Shown: positions 25,661 through 37,415 of the stretch, piece by piece
Layout: every line of letters begins with the position of its first letter
Numbering within the stretch: position 1 is the first letter of the stretch
Source: Trogon surrucura
Lineage: Eukaryota; Chordata; Aves; Trogoniformes; Trogonidae
DNA length: 64,000 nucleotides
Assembly: GCA_020746105.1 (NCBI GenBank)
Contig: CM036628.1
Span: 7,491,191 to 7,555,190, forward strand
Reading direction: 5' to 3'
Notes under the pieces: model-generated
Databases searched by the model: none
What the model was told of the DNA's origin: nothing
Seen by the model: only the letters and a program-made list of their open reading frames with translations
Translations under genes and position numbers: made by a program

Positions 25661-27517
25661 TTTGATCAGGCACAGGTGACTGGATGCATCGTCTCGGGCT
25701 CTTTGAAACATCCCTCTTGTCACCAGGTCTCTTCTTAGTCACCTGAATTAAGCCTTGTTCGGTGCAATTCACCTCGGTCCCCTGGGAGGTACTGGGAGGT
25801 CCAGGAGCTGGGAAGCTGGTTCAGGAGCATTTGCACGATTCCTTCAGCACAGGTATCGCTTAAAGCGAGCAGGACAGTCGCAGCTGGGCTCTAGGAGCAC
25901 AGCAGCCAGGCTCCACCGTGCCTCTCTGAGCTCCAGCAAAGGTGAAGCTCTGCTGTCTTTCAGGGCCATTTCTTCTGGAGATAGCAGTGACCTAGAGTTA
26001 AACAGAGTTAGGCTCTCAAGTACTGACATGTAGCGGAGGGAGTTTCTGGTTTGGTTTTCTTCCTTGGACTACTCTAGAAACAGCTTTATTGGGGACTAGG
26101 GCTGAGGTCCTCTGAGGAGGACCTTGTTCTTCAGCTCTGCATAAGACTTGGTGCTGCTTGTGTCCCATAAAGCTGGTTTGGTGAGGAAAACAAATGAGCA
26201 ATGTTGGGCTCTGGGGAGGAGAGGGGCATTGCAAGCTTCACAGGCAGCCTGAAGGGAAAAAAAAAGCCAAATTCCCTGTGACATTCTGCATTTGCCTTTA
26301 TAGAAGAAGTAAAACCTAAACGTGTGCAGCACCTGAATGTCTAACGTAGGGGAAGGGCTGGGGAAGTCAAACTGCAAGCCAAGTTCCTCTGCTCCAGGCT
26401 TGCTGGAGAGGGTGGTGACTGGTAATATGAGCAAGTACCAATTGCCTTCAATAAGTTGAAAAACAGCTCCAGGGCAGGTACAGCTGACAGTATCTGCTGC
26501 CCCTGTCTTATATGTATTTAGGAAGAGAGCAGCAGCGAGAATCCATGTACTTAAAGATTCAGAGTTAAGTGTTTGCTGGTTAATGTTCCCAGGGGAAAGA
26601 TCATAGTTTTGTCATAACAGTGACAGGAACACCCTTATCCTTAATTGAGTTCACTGACAACCAGTTACATCACACTAATCCATTTTTCAATATATCGGAT
26701 TAATTTTAAATGGGACCTTCTAAGCTGAAGAAGAATTGGCTAGAAAGGGACCTTTTTACCTCTGCATGCAACAGTCACCATGTTTTAATGTGAGATTTCG
26801 TTAAAGGCCAAATTCCTACTAATCTCAGGAGAAATAGTAACAAGCAAAGGAAAGACCGTCAAGAGAAACATCTCCCTGCAAGAAAGTGGCAGGGAGATTC
26901 AATGAAATGTGAATATTATGTATTTAGGAGATGATTGCTATATCACTAGTGAGCATGAGTAAAAGAGAAGTATCCATCATCTAGCCTGGGGCTACTGTGG
27001 AGCTACTGCTCCCATTTCCATGTCCTGTACGTGGTGTACTCAGAAGTGTGCCTTTCACTGCAGCCCTGAAGCATAACTAGCACGTAGTTTTTGTATTTTC
27101 TAGCATATTTAATTACCAATTTTAGTTATTGTCTGCAATTTTTGTAATGAGGAGATGACAGAGCAGACACTGTTCGTGCAGCACCAAGTGGATAACTACT
27201 GTGGAGCCACTTCTACTGAAGAAGTGAGCTCAGTTGTGGATAAGAGAACAGATAGCAATCTTTTGATGTTGTGGTGGAAGACCTGACACGGAAAGGAGTG
27301 TTTTCTCATTTTCACACGGGTAACAGGAGTGTGTGCCTGTATAGGGAGGAAAGTCATGGGGTAGAGACATGAGGTAATGGGAAGTTATGACAGCAGAAAC
27401 CAGAGAATCATGCCCAGACTTTTGCATCTCAAGGTCCTCCCAGGCTCCCTGTTCTTCATCAGGTTCTCAAAACACACAAGTCCCTACTTGAAAACCAATT
27501 ATAGAAGCAGCACTGAA

Positions 27518-27574
27518 GGGGGTTGGAACCAGATGACCTTTAAAGTCCATTCCAACCTAAACCATTCTATGATG
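27518..27574 (+). mobile_element. CR1 LINE 3' terminal fragment, plus strand
   Basis: A 57-bp stretch with GGGGGTTGGAACCAGATGAC, CATTCCAACCTAAACCATTC and the TATGATGA end. This is the last piece of a CR1 3' UTR. It is very short, but the terminal motif is diagnostic. Confidence 0.8.
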
Positions 27575-27876
27575 AGAAGTCTTTGCTTGGGAGAAGGTGT
27601 CATCAAGCCGAAGGCAAAAGTTGAAAAACACCAGCCCTTCCCTGCAACACACAGGGTGCTTTGACTGCTTCATGCCGCCCTGTGACCGCATCCCACCCCA
27701 CCCAGGTCTGCAGAGCAAGATCCTTCACTGCCTACTAGAGAGCAGCTCTAGGGATGCCTACCTGTTCTTGCTGAAAACCAAACCAAGGTCTGGCTGGATT
27801 CAAACATCTTTTGGGTGAGTACTGGATCCGAACAAAGAGCTCCTACCAGCATAGCAGACCCTGGGGACTTCTTAAT

Positions 27877-27906
27877 AGAAGATGCTAATTAAGAAGATGC
27901 TAATTA
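27877..27906. repeat. 15-bp tandem duplication
   Basis: AGAAGATGCTAATTA occurs twice in perfect tandem, followed by a partial third unit (AGATGC). A small replication-slippage repeat. Confidence 0.9.
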
Positions 27907-29800
27907 AGATGCCACACATGAAGGAGAGAACTGAAACCGCAATCTCAGTTAAAATTTAATTACTTTATTAATTGAGTTGAGGAGGTCTGGTTTACATCCT
28001 AAACTGTTGGTATCGTGTATGGCTACAAGAATATTACCATTTGTTTTACCAGAGAATGCAGATAACATCACTGTCATACTGATGGCTTAGCATGTAACAA
28101 GACAGAGGAAAAGCTGGTAAATTTATAAAATTTTATAAATTGGGGGTGGGGAGTGGCCCAGCATGCTAGATCTCTGCAATGTTTTCCAGGACACTGGATA
28201 AACAGGAACCGTTTCTTGTGCCAGTTGCAATGAAAATAAAATAGAGATTCCGAGGAGCGGGCAGAAGTAAAGCAATTTTCATATAATTGATGTTGTGAAG
28301 CTCATCAGAAATCCTTCACTTTTAGGACTGTTTCAACAAAGAAATGACAGGTTTTTAAATCCTCCCACACATGTAGTCATGTTAGTATCGTTAATTGTTG
28401 TGATATAGTATTATTTACTCCCTAGCACTGTCTTATCTCTAGTTTAAAGTATATGTGTATGTATGTGATTGTATCTATCAATCTGTCTAAACCAAGTTTT
28501 TCTGCTTAGTTTGAGAGCCGTGTGGTTCTCCTGAAGTCATCCTGTGCCACAGCACTGAAGGGAATGTTGAGCAGCAACTTCAGAGCTACAGCTCAGCTGA
28601 AGGTGTGCTTTCTCTTCCTTTGGGAGTGGGTACTTCCAAAAAAAAAAACCCAAATGTTTTGAGGAAGTGGAGAGATGTATCAACTCTATAGTCAGCACTG
28701 TTTGTCTGGGCAGAGGTATAAAGTAGTAACCTTCTGTATTCTTTGCAAAATGACAGCAATATTAGCGAGAGGTGGAAATTAGACTGAGACTTCTAAGCTC
28801 CATTAACTAACAGGAGTGTCTTAGCTCTTTGCTCTAACTTACCCTGGAAGAAGGTGCAATAACAGCAACAAGATCGTAACAGGAATATGCCCCTATAATG
28901 CCCATATAAATGGTTTCTTTGCTAACCCAAGCATTAATGTTACTCTGTATTCCCACAGAAGCTGGTGACCAACTATTCAATGTGCTCTGTGCTTTTATTG
29001 AAAAGTTGGGCTTTTGGCTCAGACTGTGACGCAGAGTTAGCCAATCCATTCATTTCCCGTTCTGTGAAACGTATCTCTTTCTGGGGCATGGAGGTTGACA
29101 AAACAGATAAATAGAAAGTACTTACAGTATCACTGGGCCAAGAACATCAAGAAAGAGCAGGGGTTTGGTAGAAAAAGCTGACATCTTTCATTAGATCAAC
29201 AGATATCGCTGGAAAAAAACTGACAGTGTTCCAGCACAGAAATCCTTGCTATTCAGCAAAAGAGACTCAGTCCCCCTAGAACTCTGCTCAAACTCTGTCA
29301 GATGGTGTAATAGAAGACATTATCACTGCCTGCAAATGCCAGCTCTCCTGTACAGGAATTGTCCCTCCACACTGTGAATCCAGCCACAAATGTTACCCTG
29401 TCTCACAGCTGCTCTTTGTTCTACACCATCTCCTCTGGGGTTAAACTGTAAAACCACGTAAAAAACATTCAGTAATTGTAAGCAAGTGGTTAAGTGCTTG
29501 CTTGTTGCTGGGAAATCTCATTTCAAAAGCCAGACCATTGGGGTCACGTGGCACTTCTGCAAGATCAGGCCTTGTGACCTAAGCCTGTTTCTGGCCCCAG
29601 TAACCATGGCCCCTTCCCTGCTCTAGCTCCTTTTCTAGTCATCTATTTCATATCTTCCTTTCTGATACATTACCATGGAAACAAACCTCGAGCAAAAAAA
29701 AAAATATTCACAAGCAGGTGGGTTTGTTTTCGAATATTATCTCTTCAGTTTTCACCTTCCCAGCTCTGCACATTTCGGGGGGATTCTTTTTCTCTACCTG

Positions 29801-29813
29801 CCACTAGATGGTA
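29801..29813 (+). promoter_or_regulatory. CTCF-like binding site, plus orientation
   Basis: CCACTAGATGGTA matches the CTCF core CCASYAGRKGGCR at 12 of 13 positions. It lies about 3 kb upstream of the VMA21 start and points toward the gene. Motif match only; occupancy is unknown. Confidence 0.4.
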
Positions 29814-31952
29814 TTGCATCAGCAGGCACCTTCCCGCTGCTCTGCACCCATCCTGAGGTGCAGACCCCAAAAATACCTGGGGCTTGGTCCTCCTGCCTTG
29901 CAGAGCCCCCCGAGCTGTCCACACAGGCTCTGTTCTCAGACTGAACTCCAAAATGTGCTCGCTACACCAAATGAGCCCAAATCAACCAGGTTCAGCTGGT
30001 ACACAGCGGGGCACGTTTTCATGTTGCTTTTAATCTTTCACAGGCAGACTGCAAGGCAATTCATGGGGACCAGCTAAGGGGGCTACAGGACAAAAGAAGC
30101 TGAGGAGGAAAAGAAGATGCTGCAAGCGCTCAGAGGGTGCACGGCCAGAGTTAGCAGACTAACAGGCTTTCTCGCTGCATTTGCTGGACCAGGAATCCCT
30201 GCTCCAGCAGGCAATTCTCTCCATAGGGCTCACTACTGGGACAGCGTCCCAGGAAAGGAATTGCCCTCTTCAGGCTTTATTTTTTGTATTCTTCAATCAT
30301 TCCTTGGCAATGGTTGTTGAGGGCAGCGTCTTATAATAGCAGATCTTTGGTCTCAGCTAAATTGGCAGCTTCCTGTGTTTGCAGCACAGTTTCTGCTTAA
30401 GGGCAAATCCAGAAGGTAAGACAGGCCTGTGGTCTGCCTGAAATATTCACAATACTTGGCGTATAAAACCTGAAGCAAACGGACAAGACTTTGTATGCTC
30501 CAGATCTTTAAAAATAACTGCCACAAAAATGCAAATAAAAAGCTTATTTTTTTCACACAGTTGGAAATTTTTTCTAGTAGTTTTATATCTCCCTTATGTG
30601 CTCATAAAAGGAAAGCAGTTAAAGAAGCACAAAATCATTCAGCAAAAATGTTATTACTCTAGTAGATGAAAGCATCAGTGTGATGAGATATGAAGTAATT
30701 TTATACTAAGAATAAATGACTTAGGTTGTTAAGGCTTGAGTGATTTGCTACTTTCTAATGATTGATATGAATCTTTATGGTAAGTTTATATGATATGAGA
30801 CTTATTCCACTTTTATATTTCCTTGTTTTGTTGTTTTGCTATTAAACTGTTTTATGTCATTGCTCTTCCTACTGGGGAAACAAACATGAAAGTCAAACCA
30901 GAAGTGGAAAGACCATCATGTATCTAGCGATTAAATTTTCACTGCACATATTTATATTTTTCAGTCATCTGATTTATATCTTAACTATTACAGAATCACA
31001 GAATGTCTATTACTATTACTGCTGGTTTTGTCAAATTACTTTTGTCTGCTGAGTAATCCATAAACAAAACGTGCTCGCACATTTGGGTTGGATTTTATAA
31101 ATGGCTAGCTGGAGTTTAATTACATGTTTTTAAGAACTAGTTAGAAGTTTTAAGCTCATGTTACCTAGCAAACCCTCCTTCCATCCCCATCTAACTGGGG
31201 TATGGGCTACAAGGCATCCTCCTGGTCTACCCCAGCCCCCTTCTGCTCCCTTACGTGAATCATCTCTTTTGTTGGCTCAGGCAGCAGGGGAATGAAATGA
31301 GATTATGAGCATCAAATTGGTTGATTTATAGTGAAAGCGTGACCAAGAGAATCAGACCTCCTTCCTTCAACAGCACTGAACAGCCTGAACTGTGCTGCAT
31401 CTTCACAAACTGGAGGTAGCTGCTGGCTGAGTTTTGGTCATTGCTAAAAAAAAAAACAACGCTTCTAGCAAAATTCACCTTCTTTCTCATACGTACAGGA
31501 GAAAACATAATAAAAGGCCTCACTATTCATAATCATCAGGGAGAAAATCAGTGCTGCAGTCAGTGTTGCTGCTTTCCTTACTCACTCCAAGTAAGCTCTG
31601 AGAGGCAAGCTCACAGCAGGAATAACCAAGAACATATTACTGCTTGCAAGGAAAACAACCCCCTCTTACATTTCTTCTCTTCCAGACTCATAGGTAGCAG
31701 GATGCCATGCTGGCCCATGAGAGAACGAAGAGGCCGCACCGTGCCGTGCCATCTGCCATGTGGCTGCTGCAACCAGGAGCAAGGCAGAGGCCACAGTGCT
31801 GGGTCGCAGGAGAGTCTGCACGCTGGAGGAAAAGACTCGTGTGTGGAGTCTGCGACTCACACAATTAAGATTTGGCATGGCTGAGGGGTAAGATACCGAT
31901 GGGGTTTTACCATAAAAGGGGTAAATATGTTATTGCTGTGGTATACGAGATA

Positions 31953-31983
31953 CAATTAAATGGCAACATTCAATTAAATGGCA
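31953..31983. repeat. 18-bp tandem repeat, 1.7 copies
   Basis: CAATTAAATGGCA recurs 18 bp apart (31953-31965 and 31971-31983). Confidence 0.85.
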
Positions 31984-32639
31984 TCCAGGGCTGTTGTTTG
32001 GAAGCTTGCAATGCTTTCTCTTCCCGATACAGCTGTTCATTGAGTATAAACAATTAATTCCCCTGCAAACGAGACTGAGTGCATAGCACAGAGATTTTAA
32101 CACTGGTCTTCTGTTGAAAAGCTGGGTTCAGACCCATCTCTTGGCAAGTATTTAGGCAGAGTAGAGTAGCTTCTACAGGACTTTGAATTAAACAGAGCAT
32201 CACCTTGGAAATGCTTTGTGCTCAGCCACGCTACAGGAGAGTGAAAATCAGCCCAAGTCCTCAGCCTCTCATTTGCAGCACTTATTAGCTGTGCTGGGGA
32301 TTGTTTCTTTCAAATTTTGACCAGAAAGTTCATCTTTGGCTGGAGAATTTTGATTTGGTGCCAGCATAGCAGGAAACCTGTTAGAACCCAAACCTCCCTA
32401 ACAGGACAACATAGAGAAACTTTGCATTTTCCCTTTAGAGAATGCTGTAGTCCTTGCCTCTGTCTTTTTCATTTATAGTGTTTGTACTGGTGAGTTCATC
32501 AAAATGTTATTGATTTATTTTTTTTTTGGCTCTAAGACCTCTGTCATTTTGCCTCCAAGACCACTGAAGCCTTCACCCCACACATTCAAGTGCCTCGACC
32601 ACAGTTCCTGCCAGCATGGCCACTTTCCTCTAGAAAAGC

Positions 32640-33260
32640 GCTCAGGGGCGGCACAGACCGTTTCAAAACCCGCGGGGGGTCGTTCAGCCCTGCGCACAAA
32701 CCCCCTCCGGGCACCACAGGGGCCGCGGCCGGGCTCGGTGCCCGGCGCCCAGCGCGCACAGCCAGGCCGCGGCCGCCGCGCGGTTGCTATGGAGACGGCG
32801 GCGCTGCCGCCCTGCGCGTGCTCCGCCCTTCCGGCGGGGCTGCCGTCAGGACCGGAAGCCGCGGGAGAGCGGCGCGGTGAGGCGGCGGCGATGGAGCGGT
32901 ACGAGTCGGCGGCGTTGAGTGCGGTTCCCGTGTCCGACTTCAGGCAGTAAGTCCCGGGGAGGGGAAAGGAAAGGAGGGGAAGGGAGGGGCAGCCTCCCCC
33001 CGTTCGGGCGCGGCGGGGCCCGGCGGCGGGCCGCGAGCTGTCCGCGGTGAGGGATGTCTGCTAGGCCGCGGCGGGCGGGGATCGCTCCCGGTGCTGCCGG
33101 CCCGGGATGGGGGTGCAGCCCCCGGGGAGGAACCTTTTCCCCGTCCCGTCGGCGAGACGGGAGCTGGAGGGGGTGGAGGAGGCCGCGGGTTTGCCTTGGT
33201 CGTGGTGCGTAGCCCTGGGCGACCGTGAAACCCGAGCGTGGCGGCTGTTGTGCAGGTGGC
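32640..33260 (+). promoter_or_regulatory. VMA21: CpG-island promoter of VMA21
   Basis: A dense GC/CpG block that starts abruptly near 32640, covers exon 1 and runs about 300 bp into intron 1. No TATA box is evident, as is usual for housekeeping genes. An RFX X-box-like palindrome, GTTGCTATGGAGAC, lies at 32783-32796. Two ETS-type sites face each other, CTTCCGG at 32828-32834 and CCGGAAG at 32852-32858, 33-63 bp upstream of the start codon. ETS sites (GABP/ELK class) often sit at the start site of such promoters, so transcription probably begins around 32800-32860. The start site is inferred, not seen. Confidence 0.75.
32891..32946 (+). CDS. VMA21: VMA21 coding exon 1
   Basis: Encodes residues 1-18 plus two bases of codon 19. 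It ends at a perfect donor, CA|GTAAGT (GTAAGT at 32947-32952). This is the variable N-terminus; only the spacing and the PVSDFRQ end resemble mammalian VMA21. Confidence 0.95.
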
Positions 33261-36200
33261 AGCTCCGTGTGGGGGCTGAGGTTGCACACGGATTGTTTTT
33301 TGCTGCGTAGGGATATGATGAAGTTATGTCAGTGTAAGAAAAAAGATTTCTCAACAGCGGAGTTTTTACAGTAATAAGCTGGAGGTCATTTTATTCTGCT
33401 GTTGGTAGATGTTAAACGGTTTCCAGTTTCCACGGGGAAAGTTTGAATGGAGTTTTACTTTCCACCTCGAGCTTGAGACAAACTCTAGTAAAGGGAAAGA
33501 TTCTGAATTCCTTTTATTTTTTTTTTAAACTACTTAATGTGCCACCTAAATGTATGGCACTATGTGATTGGCAAAAACTGCTGTTGGCTCTACTGTAGAA
33601 GCTGTGTGGTACGGTCTTGATGACAGTCAGAGGGTGAGATTATTTTTTTTTTTCCACACTTCCATTTATTTTTCCAGAGAAATATCAAGGATAAAATGTG
33701 TTTCTGAGCAATTTACTATGGCACAAATATGTCTTGATAAAACTTTGAAATTAGTTATACAAAAATTACTATAGAGGTGCCCGGGAATCTTAAGAATTGT
33801 GTTTTCCTGACTTGAATTGATTTTAATGCGTATTTGTGTTTCAGAGCCTTAAGGACACGTGCCATTGAGTCTGGTAGTCTTTGAAAGTCAGGAGGTTATT
33901 GCTTGGCTTGTGTGTTTACTTCATCATAAAATAATGTAGTCGGCCAAGCAGAGTGAGTGAAAACTGGTGGAAGCACACACTAAAACAAGCTTTATGTGGT
34001 GTTTTGCAGATACAAAACCTGTTCTAGCAGATCAAGTTCAGGGACACCTTACCAAGTACATCATTCTTCATTGCTCAAGGTCGTCTAGGTTTAGTTCTGT
34101 GAAGGCATCAAAGGTTACTAATGTTTGGTGTATTGTTTCTGTGTTCTGATTATTGCTACAGTTAGTTCAACTTTCTCAGTGAAAAATGAGAAATTATTTT
34201 GAATAGAGGAATAATACCTAATAAAAAGGAACTTCACTTCCAGTAGTGAGCTGTTAGTCATTCTGTGTACTTCCCTCTGTATCCTAGCCTGTAAGATTTA
34301 TTATTTTCCTAGATTTGTGGGTTTTTGTGAACTAAAAAAAGGGAACTTGGCAAATTCTAATGCAGAATAATGTCATATGACAAGTGCATGTATATCTAAT
34401 ATTAGATATTTAATAATCCTGTAATAATACACCAAAAACATATTAATGTAAACCTCTGATGTCGTTAGTGCTTGCAAAGCAATAACAGGGAAAAATCTAG
34501 ACTGTCTTTGATCTTTTTTGTGAGCTGAGACTGGCAGAATCACTTTATCGTTTTCAATACTGTGATTTTTCTACTGGAGCCAACAAATGCGTACTCCAAG
34601 TCTTTATTGCTTCCAAATGATATACAAACTCAATTCTTGAAAAGTAATTGGCTTCTGTTTGGGACGAGTTCTTGTCCTGTTTCAGGTATACATGTTGTGA
34701 CTTTCTTCTGTGTGTAATTTTTCTTGTTTATTTCAGAAATGAGGGTTCATTAACATCAACTTTAAGAACACTTCTATTCTTCACAGCTCTAATGATTACA
34801 TTACCTGTTGGGCTATATTTTTCATCAAAGGCTTATGTGTTTGAAGGTAATTCTGTTTCTGCCAATTAACATTACTATTACAAAAAAGAGGAAGAGCACA
34901 GTCCCCTAGTAGCATCTTCCTGGTTTGAATATTTATTTGCTTATGCAGACTAAAGGCCTTGTAATGTCTAATTAGAACAGAAAATTATATAAATGATCAA
35001 TGGATCCTTCCTTGCAATGTAATATTTGTTATTTGTTATCCAGTGGTTCATATAGTATACAGGTGCATTGTTCCCCTTATCTAAAAGATACGTAGCACCA
35101 CCCTGCAACAGACTTTTACCAGAATCATCAGGGATATGTTTCCTGCAGGTGTTAACGAACTAATTGTGTATTCAAGATAGAATAATGTTGTTTACTAGGT
35201 TTATTTTTTACTTTCTGAAACATACGTAGGTTTGTAAGTCTAAACCAGTTTCAAGTAGTGGTTGTTTGTAGAGCATTCTTTAAATTTATACATTAAAAAA
35301 AAAAAAAGGAGAGATTTCTAGCTGTTTCTTTGGAGCAGTTGTGTCGAACAGCTAACAACCCACCACATTGTAGCCTTAGTTTTGCAAGGCTTTAATAACT
35401 TCCTAATACTGTGCAAGAGAAGTGTCTACTTCAGAAGCGAGGAGGAGGGAGGAAGAAAGCAACTGGTTTTATGAGCGTTTTCTGAATACATAACTAAGTT
35501 GTTCCAAGACTATTCTCCTTTGTGTACTGCTGTATATATTTCTGAGGGCTGAAGTTGAAAGCTTAAGTAACTTTCAAGATCCTTTTCAACTATTTTTTTT
35601 TTTTTTTAACATGAGGTGTAGCAAGCTCAGCCTTAACCTTGCTGCGTCAGTTAATGGCAAGATCTGTCAGAACTGATAGGATTTGGTTTGTTTGGAGGGT
35701 GGTATTTTTGGTGTGGTATATTACATGTTTGGGGGTTTTTTGTTTGGTTGATTTTTGGCCTTTGGTTGTTTTGGCTTTTTTTTAAATGAATGAAGATAAA
35801 TGATATCAGAAGACCAAATACCAGAATATCTGAAGGCTTATTTCACATGAGATGCATTTGTGTGTCTTGACTGGTGAGGAATTAGTTTCATGGCCTAAAT
35901 ATACAAGGTAGAAGTCTTCTAAATTTAATAGTTCTTCTACAGTTTTATCCTGTTGTAGTGGCAAATAAATTATACAATTAACTACTTCTCTCTTGTCCCC
36001 CCATTTTCCTGCCCATGAAGGGAGTTACACTTAGGAACAAAGAATGTTGAGGTTTGTTTGGTGCAGTTGCAGCGTTGCTTTATTTCAGAAGTAGTTTCAA
36101 GATCTGTAATTATCATGGTGAACCTTGAATCTGTGAATCTTTCTGAGCTCAGTGTTTTGATAGGGGAGTAAAGGCTTTAGTCTTTGGGAAGAATTGTGAT

Positions 36201-36398
36201 TTGCTGTTTCAGTATTCCTAATAACTAATATTCTTTACTTTCTTTATTTTCTCAGGTACCTTAGGAATGTCCGACAGAGACAGCTATTTTTATGCTGCCA
36301 TAGTTGCTGTAGTTACTGTTCACGTGGTACTTGCTCTGTTTGTGTATGTAGCGTGGAATGAGGGTTCTCGACAGTGGCGGGAAGGCAAACAGGACTAG
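32891..36398 (+). CDS. VMA21: VMA21, V-ATPase assembly chaperone (three coding exons)
   Basis: The spliced coding exons are 32891-32946, 34737-34846 and 36256-36398: 309 nt, 102 residues plus stop (the human protein has 101). VMA21 is an ER membrane protein that chaperones assembly of the V0 sector of the vacuolar proton pump and leaves the ER with it. Reading the exons gives MERYESAALSAVPVSDFRQ, NEGSLTSTLRTLLFF, LGMSDRDSYFYAAIVAVV and the C-terminus NEGSRQWREGKQD, almost the vertebrate sequence. Two membrane segments are visible, at about residues 30-48 and 67-88, joined by the conserved YVFEG-TLGMSDRDSYF loop; both tails should face the cytosol. The basic tail ends KQD, not a classic KKxx signal. 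The start is chosen by homology and has G at -3 and +4. Partial loss of human VMA21 causes X-linked myopathy with excessive autophagy. The gene looks intact. Confidence 0.97.
32947..34736 (+). other. VMA21: VMA21 intron 1
   Basis: A 1790-bp GT-AG intron. Its first 300 bp belong to the CpG island; the rest is AT-rich and without recognised repeats. Confidence 0.93.
34737..34846 (+). CDS. VMA21: VMA21 coding exon 2
   Basis: The acceptor is TTTATTTCAG at 34727-34736 and the donor AAG|GTAA at 34847. The exon encodes residues 19-56, including the first membrane segment LLFFTALMITLPVGLYF. The junctions keep frame: CA+A gives Gln19, and G+GT gives Gly56. Confidence 0.97.
34847..36255 (+). other. 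VMA21: VMA21 intron 2
   Basis: A 1409-bp GT-AG intron, AT-rich, with poly-A/T runs near 35295 and 35590. No repeat family or exon was recognised inside it. Confidence 0.93.
36256..36398 (+). CDS. VMA21: VMA21 coding exon 3
   Basis: The acceptor is TTTTCTCAG, ending at 36255. The exon encodes residues 57-102, including the second membrane segment and the near-invariant end AWNEGSRQWREGKQD, then TAG at 36396-36398. The 3' UTR continues without a further splice. Confidence 0.97.
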
Positions 36399-36768
36399 AG
36401 CGAAGATCATCGTCATCTGATGCCTACAGACTGTAAATCAAATTTTTGTGAGCTGAAGGAAAAGCATTCTTCAAAACGTATGATACACATGTACAAAGAT
36501 GAGGCTAATGCCTCAGCTCTCGTTAGAATAAGACTTGTGCTCATCTCGAATGTGTACCGGTGTTTTATCTAATGCTGATGGAAGCTGTTTGTTAGCCAGC
36601 CTCTACCAGGTAGAGCTGAGGAGGTCTTCACCTGGAATTAGAATGAAATAATTATATATTTTTGAAAATATTCTGTAGCTATTTTTGGCATTCCTGGTAT
36701 TTTGGCTTGCTTTGAAAATATTGGCGTGAAGCAAGCATTACATTTCTGAGTAATTAAATTGCTTAGTC

Positions 36769-36774
36769 AATAAA
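36769..36774 (+). terminator. VMA21: polyadenylation signal, proximal
   Basis: AATAAA 371 bp after the VMA21 stop codon, followed by a weak GT-rich stretch. This would give the shortest 3' UTR, and it precedes both LTRs. Confidence 0.5.
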
Positions 36775-36856
36775 GCTACATTACTCACTATCCAGCTAAG
36801 GTGGAAAAGATGAGATTTCACGTTGCTGCGGATAGTTTCCTATTCTATGGGTGTCT

Positions 36857-37415
36857 TTGTTTAACCCCAGTCAGTAACTAAACTGCACACAGCCACTCGC
36901 TCACTCCCCACAGTGGGATGGGTAGAGAATCAGGGGGATAAAAGTGAAAAAACTCGTGGGCTGAGATAAAGGCAGTTTAATGGGTGAAGCAAAAGCCACA
37001 CGTGCGCTCAGAGCAAACCAAGGGATTCGTTCCCGCTCCCCACGGGCAGGTGGGTGTTCAGCCGTCCCCAGGGAAGCCGGGCTCCAGCACGGGCTGCGGT
37101 GGCTTGGGAAGACCAACGTCATCCCTGTGACAGTGCCCAGCTCTGTGTGCGGAGCGTGACGGCCCAGGGGCTGGGACATCCCTTGGGTCAGTTGGGGGCA
37201 GCTGTCCCGGCTGTGTCCCCTCCCCACGCCTTGTGCACCCCCAGCCCCCTTGCTGGTGGGGTGGGCTGAGGAGCAGGAGAGGCCTCAGCTCTGTGTGAGC
37301 CCGGCTCAGCGATAACGGAAACGTCCCTGTGTTATCAGTGCTGCTTCCAGCACAAATCCAAACCGTAGCCCCTTAGTCGCTGTTATGAAGAAAATTAACT
37401 CTATCCCAGCCAAGT
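36857..37415 (-). mobile_element. solo LTR of an avian ERV, minus orientation, in the VMA21 3' region
   Basis: About 560 bp I recognise as a common bird LTR: TTTAACCCCAGTCAGTAAC at the left, CTCGTGGGCTGAGATAAAGG and CAGTTTAATGGGTGAAGC inside, GTCAGTTGGGGGCAGCTGTC and GTCCCGGCTGTGTCCCCTCC in the middle, and AATTAACTCTATCCCAGCC at the right. The element reads on the minus strand. A 6-bp direct repeat, GTGTCT, lies at both edges (36851-36856 and 37416-37421), which would fit an ERVK-type insertion; the exact ends are uncertain by a few bases. No internal genes are present. A fossil, moderately diverged from the family pattern I remember. Confidence 0.75.

Larger units (their letters stand above)
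17046..27517. other. long intergenic stretch, no gene recognised
   Basis: About 10.5 kb without a gene I can support. It holds one simple-repeat tract (18832-18873) and a small CpG-rich patch with a CTCF-like site (25440-25660). Some AT-rich blocks (for example 17940-18140, with several TAATTA/TAATTAAA motifs) look like possible conserved non-coding elements, but that needs an alignment. The longest frame, 178 codons from 19932 on the plus strand, has no recognisable domain. Confidence 0.5.
27575..32500. other. intergenic, upstream of VMA21
   Basis: Non-coding. It holds a 15-bp tandem duplication (27877-27906), a CTCF-like site (29801-29813) and an 18-bp tandem repeat (31953-31983). The open frames (for example 31441-31884 plus) are not recognisable. 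Distal regulatory elements for VMA21 are possible but not visible as such. Confidence 0.5.

Noticed and set aside
30990-31006. ACAGAATCACAGAATGTC as a CR1 tail
   Set aside because: Only about 15 bp fit the CR1 terminal repeat and the next CR1 block is absent. Too short to call.
32846-33354. Several overlapping minus-strand frames of 97-147 codons
   Set aside because: Shadow frames of the GC-rich CpG island and VMA21 exon 1. Proline/arginine-rich composition in several phases is the typical artefact.
34648-34869. A 73-codon frame as a stand-alone small gene
   Set aside because: It is VMA21 exon 2 read through both splice sites. The splice signals and homology fix the exon at 34737-34846.
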